Positions 48,401 to 54,267 of a stretch of DNA of 54,267 nucleotides are shown piece after piece. Positions within the stretch are counted from its first letter, which is position 1. Every line of letters starts with the position of its first letter. Both the position numbers and the translations under genes were made by a program. The notes beneath the pieces were generated by a model. That model had not been told where the DNA came from. It was given only the letters and a program-made list of their open reading frames with translations, and searched no databases. Source of the stretch: Alphaproteobacteria bacterium BRH_c36 (GTDB lineage Bacteria > Pseudomonadota > Alphaproteobacteria > Rhizobiales > Hyphomicrobiaceae); assembly GCA_001516065.1 (NCBI GenBank), contig LOEV01000110.1:1-54267 (forward strand). Direction: 5' to 3'.

Positions 48401-48587
48401 TGCGCCCGGCAAGGAGATTTTGCACCCCGTCGCAATCACCATCTTTGGAGGCCTCATCAGTTCGACACTTCTCGACACCCTGCTTACGCCGATCCTCTTC
48501 CTGCGCTACGGCGAGAAACCGCTGATGCGGCTCATCGAAGAGCGAGATGAAATCGGCAAGATTCCGGTCGCACAAGAGGCTTACTAG
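45468..48587 (+). CDS. CzcA-like heavy-metal efflux RND pump
   Basis: The 1039-residue protein is a complete HME-RND inner-membrane pump: an N-terminal helix, a large porter loop, a central group of membrane helices, a second porter loop and a C-terminal membrane bundle. Its fourth-helix proton-relay region reads AIAIGELVDDAVVDVENVF (D401 and D402, with Glu nearby) and differs from the DFG-x3-DGA pattern of classic CzcA. Metal specificity (for example Zn, Co, Cd, Ni, Cu or Ag) cannot be assigned from this alone. It follows the adaptor after the palindromic element. Confidence 0.92.
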   Translation: MFNHLVIGSLKNRLFVLALAGALVIYGALTLRTLPVDVFPDLNKPTVTLMTEAHGLAPEEVETLVTFPIETAMNGMAGVSRVRSISGAGLSIVYVEFDWGTDIYRNRQQISERLNIVREQLPDDVVPQMAPVTSIMGEIMLIAVASKSQSAMETRELADWVLRPRLLTIPGVAQVIPIGGEVRQYRISLDTAQMSLLGVDRANVEAAIAKFGTNTAGGFVDQHAREYLIRNLGRTTKLEDLRNLPVAYRDSVPIRLRQLAEVDYAAQVKRGDAGYMGQSAVIMSVQKQPSSDSLRLSEDIESALAELRRVLPQDIEINVLFRQADFIKASVDNVQTVLVEAMIVVAVVLFLFLLNWRTTFISLTAIPISILITVIVFQFFGMTINTMTLGGLAIAIGELVDDAVVDVENVFRRLRENAQKAAPESVLKVIARASQEVRSGIIYATAIIVLVFVPLFALSGIEGRLFAPLGAAYIVSILASLITAITVTPVLCYYLLPKSGAMAHGDGFLVRLLKSGNRYLLGWAFRKQVFLMASAVAAVTFAAASATSLPRAFLPAFNEGTLTISMLFLPGISLAESHRVGLIAEQIILQVPEVETVGRRTGRAELDEHAEGVHSAEIDVDLKSSERGREEIINDIRERLAVLPASVNVGQPISHRLDHMLSGIRAQIALKVFGEDLDTLRGIAEQLKARMEEIPGLVDISVERQVRIPQVQVSVNYEEAYSHGITPAAVTEALATLINGSVVSQIVEGNRRYDVVLRVLDRDRTTAGLKKLTIDTPAGPLPLSTFAEVVETDGPNQISRENTKRRTYVLANSDGSDMARIVGDLRAMLKDLQPPEGYFTSLEGTFQAQEDATRTIALLSLISLSGIFVVLYSRYRSTALSLIIMGNIPLALIGSVIALWVADLSLSVATMIGFITLAGISARNGILKISHYINLVMLEGETFGRDMIVRGSLERLVPVLMTAFSAGLALIPLMIGADAPGKEILHPVAITIFGGLISSTLLDTLLTPILFLRYGEKPLMRLIEERDEIGKIPVAQEAY

Positions 48588-48619
48588 ATTCAACGTCACG
48601 CCAAAAAAGGAGATCGATC

Positions 48620-49009
48620 ATGATCAGAACCCTCATCGTTGCCATGCTGCTGTTTATCGCGGGTCCGGCTCTCGCGCATTCGGAGAGCAGCTTCCTCACC
48701 GGGCCCAACGGCGGCCACATGATCGACGCGGGCGGCGGCGCACAGCATTGGGAACTGGTTGCAGCCGGGAACGAACTGACGCTCTATGTTACCGACAGCG
48801 CCGAAAAGCCAGTCGAGACGGCGGGCGGCAAGGCGGACGCAACGGTCCTCGTTGGAGGAAAAACGCACAAGGTCACCTTCACTCCGGCCGGAGATAACAC
48901 AATGAAGGCGACCGGCGACTTCGAGGCCAAGGAGGGCATGAAGGTGATCGTCAAAACCGACGGTGTTGGTGGCGAGAGCTTTCAGGCGCGCTTGACGCCA
49001 TTGAAGTGA
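48620..49009 (+). CDS. Small periplasmic protein of the metal-efflux locus
   Basis: The 129-residue protein has a clear signal peptide (hydrophobic core, cleavage near residue 20 after GPALA). The mature part starts with HSESSFLTGPNGGHMIDAG and is a beta-rich domain (QHWELVAAGNELTLYVTD, then KPVETAGGK and VGGKTHKVTFTP). It resembles the N-terminal domain of the adaptor at 43500 in its order of strands. Early His residues could bind metal. It follows the pump by 32 bases, and an AAAAGGAG site precedes the ATG. Confidence 0.72.
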   Translation: MIRTLIVAMLLFIAGPALAHSESSFLTGPNGGHMIDAGGGAQHWELVAAGNELTLYVTDSAEKPVETAGGKADATVLVGGKTHKVTFTPAGDNTMKATGDFEAKEGMKVIVKTDGVGGESFQARLTPLK

Positions 49010-49022
49010 TAGACTGCTGCCC

Positions 49023-49805
49023 ATGGCGCAAGCATCGAAACATATGACAACAAGCGAGGGCGATGCCGCAAGCGGTGCGCCCTCGCTGCCGCCCGATGGG
49101 CACATCCTTTTGTGCGATGACGACGCGGAACTGCGCCGCCTGCTTGCCGCTCTCCTGCGCGAGAACGGCTACCGCGTCACACCCGCCTGCGACGGCCGCG
49201 ATGTGAGCCGCCATATCGAGACGGCTGATATCGATCTCATCATTCTCGACGTCATGCTCCCAGGCAAGAGTGGCCTCGATATCTGCCGCGAGATCCGGGT
49301 TACCTCAACCGTGCCCATCCTGATGCTGACGGCCAAGGGTTCCGAAACAGACCGCGTCGTCGGCCTGGAACTCGGCGCCGACGACTACGTAGCAAAGCCG
49401 TTCAGTCCCAACGAACTCCTCGCCCGCGTGAAGGCTCTTATCCGCCGAGCACGGATGCCGGGCGAACCCCAACGCAGGGCGGAGAGCCGCAATCTCGTCT
49501 TCGACAACTGGCGCCTTGACACGTTGCGTCGCGAACTCCGCAACCCAGATGGAGTCATCATCGATGTCTCTGCCGGTGAATACGATCTTTTGCTCGCCTT
49601 CCTCGAAGCGCCAAACCGTGTTCTCGACCGCGACTACCTGATTGAGGTAACACGCAAAAAGTCAGAAGGCGGCTTCGATCGGAGCATTGATGTCCAGGTC
49701 AGCCGCCTTCGGCGGAAGCTCGATACGAGTGAGCGCGACGACGGCCTGATCAAGACGGTTCGAGGTGCTGGCTACATGTTCGTGGGCGAGGTTCGGCGCG
49801 GATGA
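49023..49805 (+). CDS. OmpR-family response regulator of the metal-efflux locus
   Basis: The 260-residue protein has a receiver domain with the acidic pocket CDDD (residues 31-34) and phospho-acceptor D76 (IILDVMLPGKSG), plus the conserved Lys in YVAKPFSP. A winged-helix effector follows (DVSAGEYDLLLAFLEAPNRV, ending TVRGAGYMF). The ATG at 49023 or the later one at 49044 may be the start. Its stop overlaps the kinase start by four bases. Location implies it controls the pump genes. Confidence 0.92.
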   Translation: MAQASKHMTTSEGDAASGAPSLPPDGHILLCDDDAELRRLLAALLRENGYRVTPACDGRDVSRHIETADIDLIILDVMLPGKSGLDICREIRVTSTVPILMLTAKGSETDRVVGLELGADDYVAKPFSPNELLARVKALIRRARMPGEPQRRAESRNLVFDNWRLDTLRRELRNPDGVIIDVSAGEYDLLLAFLEAPNRVLDRDYLIEVTRKKSEGGFDRSIDVQVSRLRRKLDTSERDDGLIKTVRGAGYMFVGEVRRG

Positions 49806-51130
49806 AGCTCACCGACACGATCGCCGGGCGCACCATTCTCGTGCTCCTTTTGGGCTTGGGATCCATCCTCTTTCTCGCCCAGTACCTGTATCAAGTGGCG
49901 AGTGAACGCGAACTCATGGAGTCGAACGCCAACCGGGTCGCCGAGCGCCTGCTGGTGCTTGCCGAGACGATAACCGCTGTCAAACCGGAAACCAGGGACA
50001 CCACCGCACACAGCCTCTCCGGCGGCCCGTTGGAACTGCATTGGAGCGTGGAGCCGCTGTCAACCGCAGGCGGCCGGCTCGACTCCGCAGCGCGGACACT
50101 GCGTACATATCTGTTGGAGAGAGCCCCTGTACTCAGCCGCCGAGGTCTCATCTTCGGAACTTCGAGCGCCTCGCCGGCGACTGATGGGGACAAAAATCAC
50201 ACCACGGTTATCTCGCTCGGACTGGAAGATGGCAGCTGGCTCAACGTGACACTTGCGCGAGTGCAAACGACACGCGTGTCCTCACCAAGCTTCCTCGTCT
50301 CGCTACTTGTCGGGGCGCTTGGCGTGGTGGGGATCGCCGTGCTGCTGAGTATCTGGCTTACGCGCCCACTGAACCTCTTGGCCAGGGAGGCCCGGACACT
50401 CTTTGTGTCCGGCGACGACGGCCGCCCCGTTGCCGAAACCGGCACGCGTGAAGTGCGCACAGTGGCAGCGGCGATCAACGAGATGCATCGGCGTATAAAC
50501 CGGCTTATCTCAGATCGCACACAGATGCTCGCCGCCATCAGCCATGATCTGCGCACGCCGCTCACTCGCCTACGCCTGCGTGCGAACGCGATCGACGACG
50601 TAACGTTGAAAAAATCGGTCGATCACGACCTCGACGAAATGGAACAGATGATTGATGCGTCGCTCGGCTTCCTGAAGGAAAGTACGGATTGCGAACCCGT
50701 GGAGCCGGTCGACATTGCCGCAATCCTTCAGACGATCGCGGATGACACCAACGATGCCGGGCACGAGGTCGACGTCGAACTGCCGCGCTCGCTGGTCGTG
50801 AAAGGCCGTCATCTTGCCCTCAAGCGGGCCCTGACGAACCTGGTCAACAACGCGATTCGTCATGGGGGCGCAGCCACGATAAACGTGCGCCTGGACGAAC
50901 GGGAGGCGGTCATCATTATCACCGATCCCGGACCCGGTATTCCGCCTGATAAGCTCGAAACCGTGTTTGAGCCGTTTCGACGTCTCGACGATGCCCGCAA
51001 CCTGGAAACCGGTGGCTACGGTCTCGGCCTTACGGTGGCCCGCTCTGTTGCCCGAAGCCACGGCGGCGACGTTATTCTCGCCAATCGCCCCGAGGGCGGC
51101 CTGGCTGCAACCTTTCGACTGCCCGTGTGA
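49802..51130 (+). CDS. Sensor histidine kinase of the metal-efflux locus
   Basis: The 442-residue protein has an N-terminal membrane helix (residues 10-32), a periplasmic sensor region, a second membrane helix near residues 163-184, HAMP, a HisKA domain with phospho-accepting H248 (AISHDLRTPLTRLR), and a HATPase domain with the N box (LVNNAIRHGG), G1 box (DPGPGIPPDKLE) and G2 box (GYGLGLT). Co-location suggests that it senses the exported metal in the periplasm. The sensor is not Cys- or His-rich, so the ligand is unclear. Confidence 0.92.
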   Translation: MKLTDTIAGRTILVLLLGLGSILFLAQYLYQVASERELMESNANRVAERLLVLAETITAVKPETRDTTAHSLSGGPLELHWSVEPLSTAGGRLDSAARTLRTYLLERAPVLSRRGLIFGTSSASPATDGDKNHTTVISLGLEDGSWLNVTLARVQTTRVSSPSFLVSLLVGALGVVGIAVLLSIWLTRPLNLLAREARTLFVSGDDGRPVAETGTREVRTVAAAINEMHRRINRLISDRTQMLAAISHDLRTPLTRLRLRANAIDDVTLKKSVDHDLDEMEQMIDASLGFLKESTDCEPVEPVDIAAILQTIADDTNDAGHEVDVELPRSLVVKGRHLALKRALTNLVNNAIRHGGAATINVRLDEREAVIIITDPGPGIPPDKLETVFEPFRRLDDARNLETGGYGLGLTVARSVARSHGGDVILANRPEGGLAATFRLPV

Positions 51131-51411
51131 TGTTTCGAAATGCCTCGGATGCCACGATGCTGAAGTCCCGGCTGCTACTGCCAGCCGCACTGCTGATTGC
51201 GGGAATGACAAGTGAGTCGGCTCACGAGGTTGCATGGCCTCACGGAATGTCGCGCCAGATGGGCGAGGGAACGTGTGCGAAAGGCCCCTGCATGAAGTGC
51301 ACATCCGTCGAAAAAAATGTGCCACACAGGCATGTCGGGGAAGGCAAATGCATCGGCAAAGGAGCTGTGGGCTCCACTGCGGGTCATCGGTTCGATTATT
51401 CGGCGAGATAG
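51130..51411 (+). CDS. Small Cys/His-rich exported protein
   Basis: This 93-residue protein has an N-terminal signal peptide (hydrophobic segment around residues 14-26 after a basic start) and a mature part rich in possible metal ligands: C49, C54, C57, C74 and H32, H38, H67, H69, H86. Its ATG overlaps the kinase stop (TGATG), so translation is coupled, and the metal-efflux operon context suggests metal binding or buffering in the periplasm. A later ATG (51157) would leave a cleaner signal peptide. I recognise no named family. Confidence 0.65.
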   Translation: MFRNASDATMLKSRLLLPAALLIAGMTSESAHEVAWPHGMSRQMGEGTCAKGPCMKCTSVEKNVPHRHVGEGKCIGKGAVGSTAGHRFDYSAR

Positions 51412-51538
51412 CAGCGCTCGCGTATGTCGGCTTCATCAAGTGCTCGGCAGTCGTCGACTTCGCTACCCCTCTCACACTCGTCAGCAAACTCGGGTATGGT
51501 GCGCGGCCTCGATCACTTCTCGAAAGCCTCATGCGCAA

Positions 51539-52801
51539 ATGACAAGCCGTTGTTCTTCACCACGACCGAGCGACGCCAGCAAAGCGGCAAGCGGTCTGGC
51601 TCAGCTGGCGTCCGGAAACTTTCCCTATCCGTTTTCGAGGAACCGGGAGATGTTGGCCTCCTTCGCGCCGGGGATGGCGCCCGAAATCGACCTGACGCTG
51701 GGGGAGCCGCGCGAGAGAAAACCGGACTTCATCATGGACGAGATGAAGACCGCCGAAGCGCTCCTTGCGAAATATCCGCCGATCAACGGTTACCCGGAGT
51801 TGCGCGGAGCCATCGCGGCATGGGCCGAGCGGCGATACGGGGCGGGCGTCAAGCTCGACGCCGACAGCGAGATCCTGCCCGTCAACGGATCGCGTGAAGG
51901 CTTGTTCTATGCGGCATTGCCGGCGGTCGGGCGGAAAGCTCAGGCGTCCGGCGAAGTGCCCGCGATGCTGATGTGCAACCCCTATTACGCCGCCTACATC
52001 GGCGCGGCACTGGCGACGAATGCGGAGCCGGTCTATCTCAACGCCACGCCGGAGACGGGGAACCTGCCCGATCTCGACAGGCTTGCCGGCGATGAGCCGC
52101 TCTTGCGGCGGGCGGTTGCGTTCTATCTGTGCTCGCCAGCCAACCCGCAAGGGGCTGCTGCAACAGCCGACTACATCGGCCGGGCGCTTGAACTGGCGCG
52201 GCGCCATGACTTCATGTTGTTTCTCGACGAGTGCTATTCGGAGATCTATTCGCATGAACCGCCGATGGGCGGGCTTCAAGTCGCGGTGACGACCGATCGC
52301 CGTTTCGACAATCTCATCGTGTTCAACTCCTTGTCGAAGCGTTCCAACGTGCCGGGTTTGCGCTCGGGCTTTGCAGCTGGCGATGCAACTTTTCTCAAAA
52401 AATTAACGGGTATCCGCAACCTGATCGGACCGCAGATGCCGGGGCCGACGCAGATGGCTTCGGCCGCGATCTGGGCGGAGGACACTCACGCGGAAGCCAA
52501 CCGTCTGGCTTACAAAGAGAAATTCGACGTATGTGACGACGTACTAAGCGGAAAATTCGGGTATCGCAGGCCCGACGGCGGATTCTTCCTTTGGCTCGAT
52601 GTGGGTCATTTCGGTGGGGGCGTCGACACAACGGTAACCTTATGGAAACGCGCAGGTGTCAAAGTGCTGCCTGGCGCCTTCCTGGCCCAGACCGACCGTT
52701 TCGGCGAAAACCCGGGTGATAACTTCATCCGCGTGGCGCTTGTTGCGGAGCCGGCGACGATCAGGATGGCGCTGGAACGGATCGTCACCGTTCTCGGCTA
52801 G
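51539..52801 (+). CDS. Class I/II aminotransferase (PLP), DapC-like by context
   Basis: The 420-residue aminotransferase has the PLP Lys in SLSKRSNVPGLRSGF, the SPANPQG segment and the Asp-Tyr region LDECYSEIYS. A gene of this type directly upstream of ftsK is common in the order and is often annotated as succinyldiaminopimelate aminotransferase (DapC); the true substrate is not proven. The ATG at 51539 begins near the family N-terminus; an open frame upstream overlaps the preceding small gene and is unconserved. The TAG stop (52799-52801) lies inside the CTAG end of a palindromic repeat. Confidence 0.88.
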   Translation: MTSRCSSPRPSDASKAASGLAQLASGNFPYPFSRNREMLASFAPGMAPEIDLTLGEPRERKPDFIMDEMKTAEALLAKYPPINGYPELRGAIAAWAERRYGAGVKLDADSEILPVNGSREGLFYAALPAVGRKAQASGEVPAMLMCNPYYAAYIGAALATNAEPVYLNATPETGNLPDLDRLAGDEPLLRRAVAFYLCSPANPQGAAATADYIGRALELARRHDFMLFLDECYSEIYSHEPPMGGLQVAVTTDRRFDNLIVFNSLSKRSNVPGLRSGFAAGDATFLKKLTGIRNLIGPQMPGPTQMASAAIWAEDTHAEANRLAYKEKFDVCDDVLSGKFGYRRPDGGFFLWLDVGHFGGGVDTTVTLWKRAGVKVLPGAFLAQTDRFGENPGDNFIRVALVAEPATIRMALERIVTVLG

Positions 52802-52930
52802 TGTTCCGACTCCGACGCTTGGTTCCCAAGCGGCTTTGCCGAAACACCAGCGAGATTTTTGTCTGTGTTCTGGATTCACTAACGCTTGACGACCTTCGCC
52901 CGGAATCAAGCGTTAGATCCTGAACACTAG
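52798..52930. repeat. Palindromic repeat, family 2, copy C (overlaps a stop codon)
   Basis: Outer arms CTAGTGTTC and GAACACTAG bound a 133-base element; the first 29 bases and the reverse complement of the last 29 match at about 23 positions. Inside, CTAACGCTTGA and TCAAGCGTTAG form a perfect eleven-pair hairpin (52879-52916). The element's first CTAG supplies the TAG stop of the aminotransferase gene and the element ends 20 bases before ftsK. Confidence 0.8.
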
Positions 52931-52950
52931 CGTCAACCAGTATCGCGTAC

Positions 52951-54267
52951 ATGTTTTCAGAGTACCACAACGAGGACGGATATACCCTCCTGCCCCGCGC
53001 AGTCGAGGGAGCTTTGAGGCGTGGGTTCGGCCGGATGTCCGGTATGGCGCTGCTTGCCGCCGTCGCAATGTGCTGGTTGGCACTCGTGACCTGGTCGGTC
53101 ACCGATCCAAGTTTGACTCACGCGACGCGCTTGGCTGCAGCAAACCTCCTGGGGTATCCGGGCGCTGTCATCTCCGACCTGATGCTACAGACGTTCGGCC
53201 TTGCCAGTGCGCTACTTTTGCTGGCGCCGATGTTCTGGGGGCTGGAACTCGTAGCGTCGGGTGCTGTTTCGAGATCGCGCTGGAAGATCCTGAGTTACTC
53301 GGCGTCCGTGCTGATGCTGGCCGGCGCCTTGTCGATCGTTCCGAAACTCATCGCCTGGCCGCTCAACCATGGCTATGGCGGAATCGTCGGAGACGGTATC
53401 GCTGCTGTCGCCAGTTGGGGCATCGCCCTGGCGCTGGCGGACTATGCGGCACCGCTAAGCTTCTGTGCGCTGCTCGCCTGCGGCTTTTTCTTCGTGCTGA
53501 CGTCTCTTGGCGTCAACGTCGAACACATGCGGCAGTTCGCTTCGATGGCTGTTTCGGGCGCGAAGCGGTTCGCTGGACGGCGACAAGGACGCAATCGGGC
53601 GAGCGACCAAACTGACCGTCGCGAGCCGCTACTGCGTCCGCACGTCGACATGCTCCGAGAGGCACGGGCCAAACCGGACAACGAAGCCAGTGCCCGATTG
53701 AGCCCCCGATTAAGTTTGCCGTCAGGGCCGGTGTCGGAGCGTCACTGGCAGGAACCGTCCGGCGACGAAGCAAACGATTTTAGTTTGCTCGAGCGAGACC
53801 CCTATGCAACCGATCCGCGCGGCGAAACGACGTCCGGACCGAGGGGCGCATCGAGGAGCGGCATTCGCGAGCCGGATTTCGTTGCGGCCTTCGAATTGGA
53901 TATTGAGGGCTGTGATGGCCGGGGGACGGAATTCGATTCCGATACGGACGCAGACAGCATCCGCATCGCCCGCCGCTTTGCGCCTCAATCATCCGCGGGA
54001 AAACGCAGCGCGATCCGCAACGTGCTGCGGTCAGCTGCCCTCAGAATAATCGATCCTGAGGATCGGCTCGCTGCGGATGCGGCGGGGGCGCAGGCGGTCG
54101 AGAACGATCCCACTGCGCATCGGGCGGCGCCTCGGGGCGAAGATCAGGCGAGCGACCATATTGGCGAGCACGAGTGGGCAGCCGATGCAGACACATCGCA
54201 GGGGCGCGCAGGGCCGCTCGTGCGGTCTCCGCCTCAGACTCAGACGCGCACTCGAACTCTGGCGGGG
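52951..54267 (+). CDS. ftsK: DNA translocase FtsK, N-terminal part (cut by window end)
   Basis: The gene is open from the ATG at 52951 to the window end, 439 codons, and continues beyond. The first 190 residues hold about four membrane helices (ALLAAVAMCWLALVTWS and later hydrophobic segments such as CALLACGFFFVLTSLGVNV), matching the FtsK membrane domain. From residue 200 comes a long, acidic, Asp/Glu/Arg-rich linker of low complexity, as in FtsK. The motor domain lies outside. FtsK pumps DNA at the septum and resolves chromosome dimers with XerCD, so it fits beside the aminotransferase gene as in relatives. Confidence 0.9.
   Translation, partial: MFSEYHNEDGYTLLPRAVEGALRRGFGRMSGMALLAAVAMCWLALVTWSVTDPSLTHATRLAAANLLGYPGAVISDLMLQTFGLASALLLLAPMFWGLELVASGAVSRSRWKILSYSASVLMLAGALSIVPKLIAWPLNHGYGGIVGDGIAAVASWGIALALADYAAPLSFCALLACGFFFVLTSLGVNVEHMRQFASMAVSGAKRFAGRRQGRNRASDQTDRREPLLRPHVDMLREARAKPDNEASARLSPRLSLPSGPVSERHWQEPSGDEANDFSLLERDPYATDPRGETTSGPRGASRSGIREPDFVAAFELDIEGCDGRGTEFDSDTDADSIRIARRFAPQSSAGKRSAIRNVLRSAALRIIDPEDRLAADAAGAQAVENDPTAHRAAPRGEDQASDHIGEHEWAADADTSQGRAGPLVRSPPQTQTRTRTLAG

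Noticed and set aside
51317-51538. Upstream extension of the aminotransferase frame
   Set aside because: It overlaps the Cys/His-rich gene and is not like the family N-terminus.

Overview
This window looks like chromosomal DNA of an alphaproteobacterium of the order Hyphomicrobiales (rhizobia and relatives, possibly Hyphomicrobium-like). The evidence is high GC, the block mnmG-rsmG-parA-parB, the block leuS-lptE-holA beside a divergent YggS gene, rplS-trmD, map-radC, trxB-lysR, and an aminotransferase gene running into ftsK. The genus is a guess.

Layout. 1-6830: a DUF255 thioredoxin-domain protein, two near-perfect parS centromere sites, then mnmG, rsmG, parA, parB. 6831-31800: a long segment between parB and holA holding hisE-coaA, a small accessory pair (AT-hook protein and GrlR-like protein), rimM, a UbiH-type hydroxylase, tesB, glnK-amtB, a 940-residue repeat protein with an OmpA-like domain, map, radC, a hydrolase, trxB, two accessory genes (DUF3892 and a winged-helix-like protein), lysR, leuC, a cyclic-nucleotide-binding protein, an OmpR-type regulator beside a YkuD-type protein, and the minus-strand run adenosine kinase-pyrF-DUF1330-trmD-rplS. 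31803-37473: holA, lptE, leuS, a coiled-coil protein and yggS. 37613-43403: an unknown conserved protein, a second ammonium transporter, a rhodanese, a GH3-type adenylating enzyme and a predicted fluoroacetate/haloacetate dehalogenase. 43500-51411: a heavy-metal efflux locus (periplasmic adaptor, HME-RND pump, small periplasmic protein, response regulator, histidine kinase, Cys/His-rich exported peptide). 51539-54267: aminotransferase and the 5' part of ftsK, cut by the window end.

How the genes fit together. ParA, ParB and the parS pair form the chromosome partition system. GlnK and AmtB couple ammonium uptake to nitrogen status, with a sigma54-like promoter candidate upstream. The pump locus carries its own two-component system, so metal sensing and export are probably linked.

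Two families of dispersed palindromic repeats run through the window. Family 1 (arms like CCAACAC and GTGTTGG) lies just 5' of hisE, the adenosine kinase gene and leuS. Family 2 (outer arms CTAGTGTTC or CTAGTACCC) lies upstream of the UbiH gene, between the adaptor and pump genes, and over the stop codon of the aminotransferase gene. The most distinctive proteins are the WG-repeat OmpA-like protein, an L19 ribosomal protein with a C-terminal helix-hairpin-helix-like extension, the metal-efflux adaptor with a fused N-terminal domain, and the GH3/dehalogenase pair. I saw no rRNA, tRNA, CRISPR array, transposase or phage genes.
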